Origin: Hygrocybe punicea | Lineage: Eukaryota > Basidiomycota > Agaricomycetes > Agaricales > Hygrophoraceae | Assembly (NCBI GenBank): GCA_963556145.1 | Contig: OY744464.1 | Coordinates: 7,167,508-7,231,507 of the forward strand | Direction: 5' to 3' | DNA length: 64,000 nucleotides | Shown here: in pieces, positions 35,574-47,279 of the stretch | Position numbering within the stretch: position 1 is the stretch's first letter | Layout of the letters: every line of letters starts with the position of its first letter | Program-made: the position numbers and the translations under genes | The notes under the pieces: model-generated | Told to the model about the DNA's origin: nothing | Seen by the model: the letters and a program-made list of their open reading frames with translations, nothing else | Databases searched by the model: none

Positions 35574-36099
35574 GCTCATTGTGCCTGCAGGAAACATAGC
35601 TTGGCTTGTAGGCATGCCTCTCGGTACTTAGAATCCGCTAAAGCCTTTTCCAGCTGAAAAGTTTCTTGCTTGACGGTAGCAGTGTCGAGTAATAAAGCTG
35701 CTTCTGTTTGAGTTGCCGGAATCGGAATTGCCTGTAAAATATGAGGTAGTAAGGTGCATAAGTTCTATGGGTTAAACATACTGTCATGGCATCAAATACC
35801 GGAGATAGACCATTATGGTCCACATCTGGGTCACCAAAACAACTCTCATGGGACCCATCGGAATGGATTGGCAAAGAATGGTGGGACTTGGACGACGAAT
35901 GATTGCGCGAAGAACAACTGGATAAAGGCCGGTTGGGCAATAAAGAACAAAATGATGACAGAAATGCTGGCAAATGTGAGTGGGCTGTGGCAGCCATTTC
36001 AGCACAAGGTTCAGATAGCAACTTGAAAGGAGTGGTTATTGGGCTTGGAGGGGGGCTAGGTGTTGGTGGGACAGAAGATGAATGGTGCCGGCGCGTCAT
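35574..36099 (-). CDS. Small Ser/Pro/His-rich protein with C-terminal coiled coil, in Plavaka-B
   Basis: The ATG is at 36099 (MTRRHHSSSVPPTPSPPPS). Exon 1 ends near 35785 after SPVFDAMTV with a GTATGT-type donor. A second exon from about 35735 reads AIPIPATQTEAALLLDT and continues TATVKQETFQLEKALADSKY, then ends in LCFLQAQ and a stop near 35576. The C-terminal heptad pattern suggests a short coiled coil. It is transcribed divergently from the transposase, with the two ATGs only 84 bp apart. I do not recognise the family. It is either a third element gene or captured sequence. Confidence 0.5.
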
Positions 36100-36182
36100 G
36101 GAATAAACACTGGCACGTGTCCAAAAATCGCGTTGAACCAAGTTTGCTCACTGACAATACACGTCCAACTCATCTCTGGCCA

Positions 36183-39100
36183 ATGCCGCATTGTCCCCAG
36201 TGTGGGAAGCGCTTCAGGACCAAAGCAAAGGTGACCCGTCACCTCAATCAGCCATCATCCTCCTGCACAAAAATCATTGATGATCTGGTGATGATTTCAC
36301 TGGACTCGGAAATCCGACAACCCAAACGTGCCCAAACATCGAACGTGAATGGCGAGCGTATCCACGATGACCCCATAAACTATGATAATCAAGCTGAATT
36401 CAACCCATTTGAGACAGTCACCGACAATCCCTCCAATGAAGACTTGCACCCGCATCATTGTGCCTCAGATCACGCAGCACCGCTTCGTGAGGATTTCCTT
36501 GGTGCCGCAAAAACATGGGGTTCTGGGCCTACATTCATGGACCTCTTTGACTCCGATGAGCATGCTGACAAGCGTTGTGATAATCTTTATTACCCTTTCG
36601 CATCACGTCAAGACTGGCAACTGGCCTCATTTTTGCATTGTTCTGGGATGAGTATGGCGAAAATTGATGAGTTCTTATCACTTGAGCTAGTAAGTAAAGT
36701 TTCTTACCGGCTTGCTTCCTACTAATTGAAGTAGATTCGTCAACTACTGCTGTCATTTCGGACTGCGAAAGATTTAAGAGGTCGAGTGGAGATACTTCCC
36801 GCTGGTCCCAAATGGCAAGGGAAACCATTGAAGACAACGTATCCAACAAGATCAGCTGTTCAACTATACTACCGTGATCCAATTGCGTGTCTGCAATCAT
36901 TACTTCACTCTCCCCTCCTGGCCGCTGACATTGAATTCAGTCCTTACCGCTTATTCAAAACGGCAGAGAAAGTCATACGAATTTATACCGAATGGATGTC
37001 TGGTGATGCCGCTTGGCAATTTCAGGTAATTTTGTCTCCATGAATCAGTTAAATAATATTGATAACGTGTATTAAATCTTAAGGCGAAAATTCCACCTGG
37101 AGCTACGCTTCTTGGAACGGTTTTATCTTCAGACAAGACCAACATATCTGCCATGACTGGTGGTCGAACAGCACATCCTCTCCTGATCAGTCTTGCAAAT
37201 ATCACGATGGAGTACCGTAATAAAGGCTCTCACCATACCTTTTTACTCCTCGCTCTCCTCCCCATTCCCAAGTTCCTCACGCAAGACAAGAAGCTTCGAG
37301 GGGTTTTGGAGAACCGCCTTCTTCACGAGTGCCTTGATTTTGTTCTGGACCCATTGAAGAAAGCCGCAGAACTCGGCATCATGTTAATGGACCCTCTCGG
37401 TTTCTCACGGTATTGTTTTACCCCCCTTGCCGCATATATTGCCGATACACCAGAAGCCACGATGCTTGCTGGCGTTGCAGGGAAAACGTCATATCTCACA
37501 ATGGCCACGTATAAGCAGTTTGGTGATTCTTTCTGGCATGAGCCGAGAACGGCTTCAACAACGCTTGCACAGTTGCATGCTGTCGCCTCGAAATTTGACC
37601 CAATCCAAGATATCAAAACTTATGTTCGTGAAGCCAAAAAGATTCGGCTGAATGGCGTACACCTGCCGTTCTGGAGAGACTGGCCCTTGGCCGAGCCATC
37701 AATATTCTTCTCACCCGAACCCCTTCATCACTGGCACAAGCAATTCTGGGACCACGACGCCAAGTGGTGCATGAAAGTGCTCGGCAAAGAAGAAATTGAT
37801 TTCCGCTTTTCTCTGCTTCAGCCGCGTACAGGTTTCTGTCACTTTACAGAGGGGATTTCGAAGTTGAAGCAGGTGACAGGACGGGACCATCGAAATATCG
37901 AGCGTTATATTGTAGGCGTTATAGCTGGCTGTGCGCCTAATGACTTTGTCATTGCCATCCAAGCCCTGATGGATTTTCGATACCTGGCTCAGGCACCGGT
38001 CATCGATGACCATACCTGTGACAAGATACAGGCTGCTCTGAATACATTTCATGACCACAAACACGCGATCCTGGATGCTCGTGCTCGCGTGGGGAAAGGA
38101 AATCGACCCATTGAAAATTGGCACATTCCCAAACTGGAGCTCATGCAAAGTGTCGTTGCAAACATCAAAGCAAATGGTGCCGCCATCCAGTGGAGTGCCG
38201 ATATTACTGAACATGCACACATCGATGTTGTCAAGACCCCTGGTCGAGCAGGCAACAATCAGCGTCATGAAGACCAGATATGTCGCGCACTCGATCGGGC
38301 AGATAAGTGCACGCAATTTGATCTTGCGACGACTATCCGGCAGGCTCAAACCACACACAGCATAGCTTGGATGAATAGTTCTAATGGTGACTCCGATTCC
38401 GATTCCGAGTCAGATTATGAAAACAATATTCACATTGTTGTTGGACCACGTCAACTCACCACCAATTATTTCGAGGAAGCAACTCGTTTAGCCTCTGGAC
38501 GTCACCCTTCTACTCCCCTTCCACTCCGAACATTTAGTGTCAATTCAACAGCATTCCACTTGACTTGGGATCCATCTTTTAAAAGAATGTCCGTGCATGA
38601 CGCTGCAGTAATGTTCAACATCTCCGACCTTGTTCCTGCCCTTTCCCACTTTCTACGGCACACCGAACGAAAGGACAACTCAGTATACACCATAGGAGGC
38701 CGTCGTCCCCCCGCTGCTGACGATTCTCTCCCATTTCACAAGCTGGAGGTGTGGTCAGGCTTTCGGATGCAATTGAAGGACTATCATCGTACAGACATCA
38801 TTCTGCCACCAGAAACACTTAATGCCCACCCCCCCACAACTAATTGGCCGCTTGGATGCTATGATACTGTGTTAGCAAGCACAGATCCTGCCATGGTCTG
38901 GCCGCAATGTGGAATTTTGGGTGAAAAATTTCTTTTGTTTCTTTTCGATGTTGACTGATCTCATTGGGTACAGGACATTCTGTGGTGCAGATTAGGCTCA
39001 TCATGCGTGCCGTGCCTCTGGCTGATTCTCCCAACATTCCTATATTCAACACTTTTCTTGCATACGTGCAGCATTTTGACTTTGTGATGCCATTGGCTTC

Positions 39101-39365
39101 CTCCACCCCAACACCTCAAAAAGGCCCATGTCCTGACCATGCCACACAAATGTTAGTTTTGAAGCATAGCACTCGTGCTGATGGCACACGCATGGGTGAT
39201 GTGATCCCTTTATCTCATTTGAGAACACCGGCTCATCTCATCCCCCGGTTTTCCAATGCTGCGGATACACGTTTGACAAAAGAAAGTTGTCTCAAATATA
39301 GCAAGGAATTCTTTTTGAACAAGTTTTTTGATAAATGCATGTATTATTCTTTAGAGGGCTGCTGA
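36183..39365 (+). CDS. Plavaka-type transposase of Plavaka-B
   Basis: The ATG is at 36183 (MPHCPQCGKRFRTKAKVTRH), with a C2H2 finger at the extreme N-terminus. Exons are approximately 36183-36690, 36735-37025, 37084-38932 and 38974-39365. Landmarks are DWQLASFLHCSGMSMAKIDE, YYRDPIACLQSLL, TLLGTVLSSDKTNIS, PLAAYIADTPEATMLAGVAG, TEGISKLKQVTGRDHRNIER and ITEHAHIDVVKTPGR, with a DUF6830-like C-terminal half (FHLTWDPSFKRMSVHDAA). It matches the general plan of the two other transposases (VLxSDKT, YIADxPE, ITExxHIxxVKxP). It is clearly a different clade, without the VNKY...EIAF ending. No stop was seen. Confidence 0.8.
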
Positions 39366-39412
39366 TAAATTGACAGCTAGAGTCGAGAGAATTATTTAAA
39401 ATGTTAAGTTCT

Positions 39413-39420
39413 AAAATGAC
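39413..39420 (+). repeat. Target-site duplication, left (AAAATGAC)
   Basis: The eight bases AAAATGAC recur at 40280-40287, flanking the hAT-type element. Confidence 0.85.
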
Positions 39421-40279
39421 TGAGGCACAGCACGGGTATACCGCGGGTCAGAATTCCCGACACCGCACCCGTACCCGCAGAAACCGTACCCGCTTCGATG
39501 ACGGGTACAACCCGTACCCGTTATCTGCGGGTACCCGCTGTGTTCCATCCTAACTACCTCGCGAACAACGGGGACGCGTCAATTGACACGCTCCGTCTGT
39601 TTTCGCGAGGTTGGGTTGGGGCCGGGGACTTTCCATGGGCGTCCGCGCATGCTAACTACCTCGCGAACAACGGGGACGCGTCAATTGACGCGTCCCATCT
39701 GTTTTCGCGAGGTTGGATGGGGCTGGGCACTTTCCATGGGCGTCCGCACGTCAATTGACGCGGCCGGAGCGTGTTCGCGAGGTGGGACCGTTGTTGCTGT
39801 GTCCGTCTTCGTCCTCACCTCGTCCATTCCCCTCGTTAGCCGATGTCGTTGGGACTGGATTGGGGGGACGTACCTGGGCCAGTAGGTGGGTGCACCACCC
39901 TCCCGGCTTTCCTTTCTATCGTTGTCGTCGCCGTCACGACTTTGGTGGTTCGTTTTTGGCGTGCGGGGTTGTCGTGGTTGTCGTTGTCGTTGTCGTTCGT
40001 GGGTTTTCTTGTTGTCGTTGTTGTTGTGTTTGCGCTTGTCACGGTTGTGGTAGCAAATATCACGCGAACTTAGCAAAAGTAAAGAAATTAATGTGAAAAT
40101 AAAGTAAATAACAAAGAAAAAACCTACCTGGGGCTTGGGTTGACAGACCCGTGAAAACCCGTCACCCGCGGATAACGGGTACGGTTTTGACAAGGTGTGC
40201 AAACCGAAACACCGTACCCGTACCCGAATTACCCGTTTTGGAATAACCGCGGGTAAACCCGTACCCGTGCTGTGCCCTA
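39421..40279. mobile_element. 859-bp hAT-type MITE inside Plavaka-B
   Basis: The left end TGAGGCACAGCACGGGTA and the right end, read inward, TAGGGCACAGCACGGGTA form the TIRs. Both continue into ACCCGTACCCG-type subterminal repeats. The 8-bp AAAATGAC duplication flanks both sides. No transposase is encoded. The interior has a 102-bp tandem repeat and a GTT-rich segment near 39960-40050. Confidence 0.88.
39550..39770 (+). repeat. 102-bp tandem repeat in the hAT-type MITE
   Basis: Units start CTAACTACCTCGCGAACAAC at 39550 and 39652, and a third partial unit starts near 39751. Each contains CGTCAATTGACRCG and TTTTCGCGAGGTTGG. Confidence 0.88.
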
Positions 40280-40364
40280 AAAATGACATGTTCTGGAATA
40301 TTCGTCCACATGTCCATTGAACGATCTACCTGATCCTTGTGCCACAGCGTCACGGGCACCACTC

Positions 40365-43300
40365 ATGCATGGTTCTCAGCCTGCAAAGGATCCTTCCCAG
40401 TCACAGAGGCGACCTTCCGATTCTGATCCTGCCCAAGATGGCTCTCAACCCAAGAAACGTCGCAAGAATCAGACCCAGAACAAAGGTTCGTACTTCATGA
40501 TTCATCATGAGGGACCAGCAAATTGTTCCATTATTTTGTAGAAAATGTTACCAATGTGCGTCGGTCTGGCCGGCAAACAAAAGGCACTGGTGGTGCTCTC
40601 GAACAGATGGAAATTATTTCCAAAGTTGTACAAGAACATGGTAGGAGGCGCACCACACAGCGGGCTCACCCTATACCAGAATCAACTGTGAGCAATCCAA
40701 TGGCACCTCAGCAAAAACCTTCAAGATGCCGTGTCTCAGCGGTAAGACAACCTTAGTCGTGGCAATGGTACCATATCACTTACGCTGTGCCTAATTTCAA
40801 AGCGAGGACCTCCCACTACTCAAAGTCCGATGCCAACACCTGTTCAACCAATAACACACCTCGTGCCTCCCGGTACAGAGCCAGACTTGCGTACTGGGAA
40901 CCATACTTTTGGTTTTCGACCTACCACACCCTTAAATGAGCGTGAACCCAATTCTGGCCACCAGCCCACATTACCCACCAGCACCTGAGCTGCACAGGTT
41001 CCCTCCGTTGACCCTCGTCTTTTAAAACCAGCTGGTAAGTTCATATGACATGCTGCCATTTGGTTTTTCTATAAATCCTTTCGATGTAGCCATAGGGCAC
41101 GCTCATGCCCCTCAGACCTTGCAGCAATGGAGCAACAATAGAGGCCAGCCAGAGGAATGCGAACTCAATCCTGCTCACCAGCCTGTTTGGCGGCTTTCAG
41201 CACCAGTCACCGCACAGGTTCCATTGGCCAGTGCTGGCCCTTACATTGCAAAACCAGCCGGTAAGTTCATGTGACATGCTGCTATCTATCTTCTCAGTAA
41301 ATTCTCCCAAGCCAATTGTGGACAAGCTCGTAACCCTCAGTACTCAAACCAAGCGAGTAATGTACCCTGGCAGACAGACACTTTGCAGGGTTCTCGGAAT
41401 AATAAAGATGAGGCATTTTCATCTGATGAGGAGAGCGCTGACTCAGGCTCCAATCGATGGACGGTGTCAGGTGAAGAAGAATGGAGTTCTGAGGATGATC
41501 GACCAGCACAAAACTACGCCAACAACACCCAAATACAATTTCATACCGCAAAGTGCGACAACAATCAATATGAACCTCACGACTATCATGACACCGAACA
41601 AAATGAATTTTATGACCGCAACGACAGTAACGACTCTGACCTGTATTTAAATACTAACGACCAACAGCAAGCCTTCGATTATCAACATCGCAACGCTGAT
41701 ATCAACGGGCCCCATGGTGACCCACTACTAGGTGAGCCCTTTTCTCGCAGATTTTTATTTCAGTGATATACCTTTAGTTAGAGCCAGGATTTGACCGTTC
41801 ACCGTCCGAAGATGAGTGGTTTGCTGAGGGATCACTCAGGTCACCGAACACCAATGGCAACGGTATGCTGTTCTTTATAATCAATGATTAAAATAATCAT
41901 TTTCGTTTCAAGATCAAGGGGTGCCGGTGGGGCTGGGGGGGGAACGCCAGGGTAATTAATTAACATACCCATTTAGCACCTTTGACACGTTGTCCCTCCA
42001 GATACCACCCAGGATGCCCCCATACAGATTCCACACACCGTTGGTCACGCAAATGAGGTACGTTCCTTGAATGTCATTATACCTTGCTCACCGATATTTT
42101 TTAGGATAATATGGAAGATGATTCATTTGATGTCATCACCAGCCACCACAAATGAAACCGTGCACCAAAGCCACCTGCTCCTTCACGTCTTGCTGCCATA
42201 CGCCAGTCTGGTCGAGCTCAGGCCTCTGGTGACAGTGATGACGGCTCTTCCAAGTCGGGTACTGAATCTGATTCACATAGGCAAAAGAAATCAAGGGCGA
42301 AAAGGCACACTCATGGACCATATAGTGCGACATCCACTAACCCGAAAAGGCTATGCTACTATCCATCCCAGTGGAGAGATGTCTTAGAAGAGGCGAAGTT
42401 CAAGTTTCACCGATGGTTGGGGATCACAAACGCCTTTCCAGACCCCAAAAATGAAGAACACCGCAAGGTAGCCGCTGAGTGCATCAGTCAGGCAATCTTT
42501 GAACACCAGGAGAGCGGTGGCCGTGTTGAAGACGGTGAGATTGCTCTTTATTTTTGCTGCATGGTTACTCATTGTTTGCTAGGATTTTATCCCAATTGTG
42601 AGAAGTTCATGATTCACTACGTTAGGATCTTTTTACATGTTTATGATTGCAATCACTGACCGCTGTTTTCGTAGCTTTTTGCTGATTGTTCAACTTTTCG
42701 CGGCGATCTCAAGGCAAAGGCTAAAAGTGTTGTAGAACATCACTACCGTATCTTTCCCGAAGAAATGCCATCCAGTCAAAATGAATATATTGCTATGGTG
42801 CAGCAAAATATTGAGCAGTACCTGGAAAATGGGAAATTTCTACAGGACGAAAAAAAGGACAGCCAGGTAAGAACTGCAATCACATCAGAAGCCAACTGAT
42901 CTTTTTTCTCATAATAGGGAAGAACAAACAACGTGATGCACGCAGCAATTGCGGAACTGTGTCAATATTTCTATGGTTGATCAAAGTTGGCCTCCCGATT
43001 CCCAGAGGATTTTGAGGAAGAAGTACCATGCGGAATAGTTGCACTTTGTGCCACTACGGTATGCTGTCCCCTTATTTTATCCATTTCACTTTCAACTTTT
43101 TCGGCACAACTCAGATCAAATGTATCCTCAACGCCTACCGGGGTGGTTTTTACGACGAGAAACATGAGTTCAATGGAGAAACATATAGGCAAACATACGA
43201 AGGGATTCTACAGCTCATTGAAACCATGAAAGGGAATGCTTATCATTGGGGGAAGTTCTGCGCTGCCCGGAAACAGTGGGCAGAGAGGGGCCGGTAAGTG

Positions 43301-43406
43301 ATATATTATGCAGCGTTCATTACTCTGACATGTTACCCAAATTGAAAGGTTTCGTACTTCGGCAAAAGCATGTGTGGATACTCAGTTGATGGTTGTCTTA
43401 GATTAA
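40365..43406 (+). CDS. DUF6532 protein of Plavaka-B
   Basis: The likely start is the ATG at 40365 (MHGSQPAKDPSQSQRRPSDS), although an earlier exon cannot be excluded. About a dozen short exons follow with GT-AG introns. The N-terminal two thirds is low-complexity (Ser/Pro/Asn/Asp-rich). The C-terminal domain reads NNVMHAAIAELCQYFYG, ASRFPEDFEEEVPCGIVALC, KCILNAYRGGFYDEKHEFNG, ETYRQTYEGILQLIETMK and WGKFCAARKQW. This pattern matches DUF6532 proteins of Agaricomycetes. The last exon ends RTSAKACVDTQLMVVLD with TAA at 43404-43406. It is collinear with and downstream of the transposase, unlike the divergent pairs in the other two elements. Function is unknown. Confidence 0.65.
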
Positions 43407-43750
43407 AGGGAGAATTAGTGTCTCTGTGCGCTTGACGATTGTCCGAGTCGTTATAAAATTTTATTTGCCATTTCTGGTTTTCAACCATTTGCCAAGTGTG
43501 GGAAACAAAAGCAACCAGGGGCGGCTGTGATTCCGGTACATTCTGGGCCAGCTATAGAGTACTAACAGATGGTCTGCTTGGCTACGAAGTCCTCTACAGA
43601 TGGCTGGCCAAGCTATACAGTACTCCGTAGAAGTTGTGCCAAGCTAGGTAGCGCTATAAACCCTAAGACCTTGCTATGGCTGCTTTAGGTGCTATGATAG
43701 CTATGGACTTGCTATATAAGGCTGCGTAGCAGACCCTGGTTTTGCTGATG
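43407..43750. other. Right subterminal region of Plavaka-B
   Basis: This stretch holds repeated CTATAGAGTACT / GCTATAGNAGTACT-like and TTGCTATGGC / GCTATGATAGC words, and ends in the TIR. Confidence 0.7.
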
Positions 43751-43962
43751 CTGGTGTAACCTGCGAAAAAGTTGATTTATAAAAAAAGCGAATTAGAGTC
43801 TGGAAAGTGGCTTACACCGAGACAATGACTGTAGAAGCCCATATTTTCAACCGTTAGTCAATAGGATGTGATTTGAGGGAGATATGGCAATTGCATTCTG
43901 CGCGAGTAAAATGAAGTGTTTTGGTCACGCCGCCAAGTCACGTGACAATAACAATAATTAGA
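43751..43962 (-). repeat. Long inverted repeat, right copy, outer piece
   Basis: This is the near-exact reverse complement of 23545-23755 (GGTGTAACCTGCGAAAAAGT ... GTCACGTGACAATAACAAT). Confidence 0.88.
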
Positions 43963-44280
43963 TCACAGCAGCAATTGCTAGTTTGTGCAATTCAGGCACA
44001 ACTTATAAGATAAAATTGATACAGGTGTTTGTTGACGAGTACGTCTCGAAACTCATCGAAAACTCATCTCTCAATGCCCCAACTTGAGCCAGAGGGGTTA
44101 TTAGGTAAATGATTGACAGTCAGGCTACCGTCGACATATTCTAGCTATCTGCTACTCCACATAATAAAGGGAAAAGATGGCATCAGTATAAATAAAATAT
44201 GTCGCAAGTGAAAGTAGTTCCAAAATATGCGAGAATTGACATCTTTTACTACTAACAGTTGCACATATCAGTGAAAGGGC
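43963..44280. other. Spacer, no gene
   Basis: No coding or repeat feature was recognised. Confidence 0.4.
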
Positions 44281-45613
44281 TCAGATGGCAACATGTCCAG
44301 GCAGTGTTGCGGATGCATAGAATGAGCAGCGTCTTTCCATCCATCGGTTATAAGGTGGCACCCAGAACAAGATCGCAAGGTGGTCAGGTGTGCAAATCCA
44401 GCCATTTCGGTTCATACAAGATGTGGGGAACGCATTGAGACCCCGAATGGAACGGAGAGCAACCATGCGGCAGTCAATAGCAACTTGCAATAACTGACTA
44501 TGATCCCACAAGCGCACCATCTTGTCAAAGGGACCTGAAACGACGTGCTTCCCATTGGGCGAAGATGCCACTGACCAGACTGTATCCTTGTGGCCTTCAA
44601 AGGGACCAGCTATAATTTGGCCACCGAACCGTCTTGTTGTCGAAACCTGAAACGACGGGCTTCCCGTCCGGCGGATACGACGTAATCTGTGCGGCCTCCA
44701 AAGGGACCAGCCACAACCTGGCTGGTCTCAACATTCCACACCCGAACCGGAGGAACCGTGGAGTCCAATGATCATGACAACAGACAGTGTCTCCGGCCAT
44801 TGTGCACTGGATTGTCTCGATATCATGGATTTCGATATCATGGATTTCTGAGGTGAGAATGGCAGCGCAGACAAGTAAATATGCCGCGCACTTTCCAAAT
44901 CAGCTCGCATCCGTAGCAAAGTCCGACAGCTCTCGGTCAACATCCTATCGTTGAAATAGCACGGACCGCAAGAAGACACGTACTCTCCGGGCCACCGTCA
45001 GCACCGACGACGCTGAAACCTCCTTCAACTTCCAAACCAGTAGAGGAGACGGACACGAAAGAGGCCTTTCGCTCTGTCAGTCGATCGATTGCAAGTCTTC
45101 CTGGCCATGTGGTTCCATGCCGAGTTCTGGCCTGACATAATCAAAACTCTTCTCGGATATCTTTGTGTTTCTGATTGACTGAATCACCAGTTTCGAAGAT
45201 AATTCTGCGGCAGACTCTCTGATCATGGTAAATGCTCGTTGCAGAGTGACGATGAATTTGAATGATAGAGGAAGGTGAGACCGGCGATCGAGGGTGTCGA
45301 GGAGGATCCGCCGTTGAGCAGATTGGGAGTCGTCTGAACCGCACTCGTCCAACACATCGATGATGATGACAGGGGCAGCTGAGGACAACTTTTCGTGATT
45401 CTTCGTCAACGTCCCCTTGATCAGGCAGTCGAAATGCAACTCAATGTCTGCGTCCCCGACGCCTGGCCCGCTCAGAAACTCAAGCACACCGGATTTCACG
45501 CCAATGTCGTACTGAGCATGGTCAGAAGTGACAGTACGCCAAAGAGCGGGGAATCGCGCCATGCCAATGAATGACACCTTGAGTTGAATAACACATGTAT
45601 TATGATTATGCAT
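44281..45613 (-). pseudogene. NACHT-WD40 (STAND/NLR-like) gene relic
   Basis: Read right to left, 45077-45613 carries the NACHT remnant with a Walker-B-like APVIIIDVLDECGSDDSQSA and QRRILLDTLDRRSHLPLSFK. Between about 44600 and 44980 the frames are broken (RIWNVETSQVV-type text split over two frames). The end at 44281-44575 has a WD40 repeat (ASSPNGKHVVSGPFDKMVRL) and the typical tail NGWICTPDHLAILFWVPP. The P-loop part and most WD40 repeats are missing. It is related to the intact gene at 50281-55208. Confidence 0.7.
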
Positions 45614-46179
45614 ACCTATTACAAGTTTCCGTTGTTTTCAAGAAACCTTCTGGATTAAATTCGAAGTAGACTGGCATCAAATACCATTAACTAAAACAAG
45701 GGGAAAGCATCAGAGGCATCGAAAGTCAAATCAACTTGAAGTCGGACGGTGAAATGATCGTTGTAATAGCCGACGAATAGTTGTCCAATTTACGGTGATT
45801 GAGCGTGGCCCCGTCAAGAACCTCATCCGGGACTTGGTAAGGATGAGGGGGTTCCAGGAGTAAAAGACTAAGACGACATAAATGTGGCCAAGGCGCTGAC
45901 CTCGGTAATCGGTGGCGAAAGAGATATTTGGATCTATCCCGTAGTCATAGAATTCCCCCGAAGTAAAAAAGTTGAGGAATCGGTATAACGGGGGGAACCA
46001 CCACGGTTGTAAATGCCCTAGGTTTTTTCGAGACTCCCACATAAAGTTGTTCCAGACTTCCAGTCTTTTACTGCAGATCCAAGTGAGCGTAGTAAAGTGG
46101 ATTACTAGTAAATTGAATCTATCATTGCAGACCCTGCATCAACACGACCTTCCCAGGACTCCCACGAACCCCTGCAACT
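45614..46179. other. Region without recognised gene
   Basis: An open stretch on the minus strand at 45731-46042 has no motif I recognise. Nothing else was seen. Confidence 0.4.
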
Positions 46180-46276
46180 ACAGCTGATTCGGAAATTCTT
46201 GTCCCACGGTTCAAAAAGCGCGAAAAAAATCAAAAAAATCAAAAAAAATCAAAAAATCATTTGCTCCCTCAATACC
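46180..46276 (+). repeat. Inverted repeat, left arm (97 bp)
   Basis: The arm starts ACAGCTGATTCGGAAATTCT and ends TTTGCTCCCTCAATACC. Its reverse complement is at 47280-47366. The inner AT-rich part (TCAAAAAAA units) differs slightly in length. Confidence 0.88.
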
Positions 46277-47279
46277 AGCTAGAATCGCCTACATTTTCAT
46301 GGTCAGACCCATAAACCCTCAGAGAATACCCTGATGAAGATCTTCGTGCATTAACAGATGTCAATTTCTCGAAGATTTCTCGAAGATCTACATGGTTTGT
46401 CAAGACCAATTGCGCCTTCGCTGGCTTCTCCACATCGGAATACGAGTTTGGGAATCCAAATGGAGACACCTTCATCGGCGTAAACACGCTGAGGGTGTCA
46501 AGAAAGATGTCTGTACATCTCAAGGTGCAGTCGTCTCCCACTTGCCTTCCGTCACACTCATTCTCAATCAGTTTAGCAATAGTGGAATCGACGATTGGGA
46601 CGATTCGCACCTCCCAGGCCCTCCCAAAACTAGGCGGAGGCCCCATGCCGTTTTCAACAAGCGGGTTCAAATGTCGCAATGAGCAGTGGCTGAGGGACAG
46701 CGAAGATGTTAAGCAAAGAGTTTGTTGGCCTTCCCTACTACTCCGAGTGGGTTCGAGACAATGGGCAAGCAAATTCTCGCATCAAAGGAACACAGCTGTC
46801 ATACTTGTGGCAACAGCATCACCAACAACACCAAGGAGCAGTGATCAGCGTGAGTATTAGGTGAGTACTCCCTGTCAGTTTGCATTCAACTTGGGTCATA
46901 CTCAGTCACTCAGTCACTACTCAGTGGGTCTGTTCGGCAAGCCTTGGGCAGTCCCCAAAGTAATGTTGAAGTACTATTTTGTTCGGCCAGTACTAGTAAT
47001 GTTTTAACATATACTCTGTGTATACCAACTTCCTTGCCTTATCCATAGTAACTGCTGTTATGCCTGCTTCAACTAAGTCATGTTCAGGATACCCACTCAC
47101 TCAAATTGATCTCCATTGACATCGTAGAAGAATTTTGGTTAGGCTGTCTTAGGCAATGTGCTTGGTGGAGACACCAACAGATTCAACGATGTTGTCTGTA
47201 TCCCAGCCTTCCAGCAGTAGCCGCAACACTCCTTGTTTCATTTTGTAGCTGATATGGCAGTAACCCATAGTGAATGAGT
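46277..47279. other. Interior of a possible foldback element
   Basis: A plus-strand open run (about 46410-46720, ...YEFGNPNGDTFIGVNTLRVS...) could be an exon of an unknown protein, but I cannot assign it. The rest looks non-coding. Confidence 0.35.

Larger units (their letters stand above)
33179..43750. mobile_element. Plavaka-B: complete 10.6-kb Plavaka-type element with SPT5 cargo
   Basis: The left end begins CATCAGCAAAACCCGG. The right end, read inward from 43750, begins CATCAGCAAAACCAGG. These are the same outer bases as Plavaka-A. Subterminal CATAGCA-type words face inward on the left (33200-33320), and their complements lie on the right (43640-43730). The element interrupts the long inverted-repeat unit that is intact at 23541-23960. 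The target site suggests a TG dinucleotide flank with one extra C on the right. It contains an SPT5 relic, a coiled-coil gene, a transposase, a hAT-type insertion and a DUF6532 gene. Confidence 0.8.
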
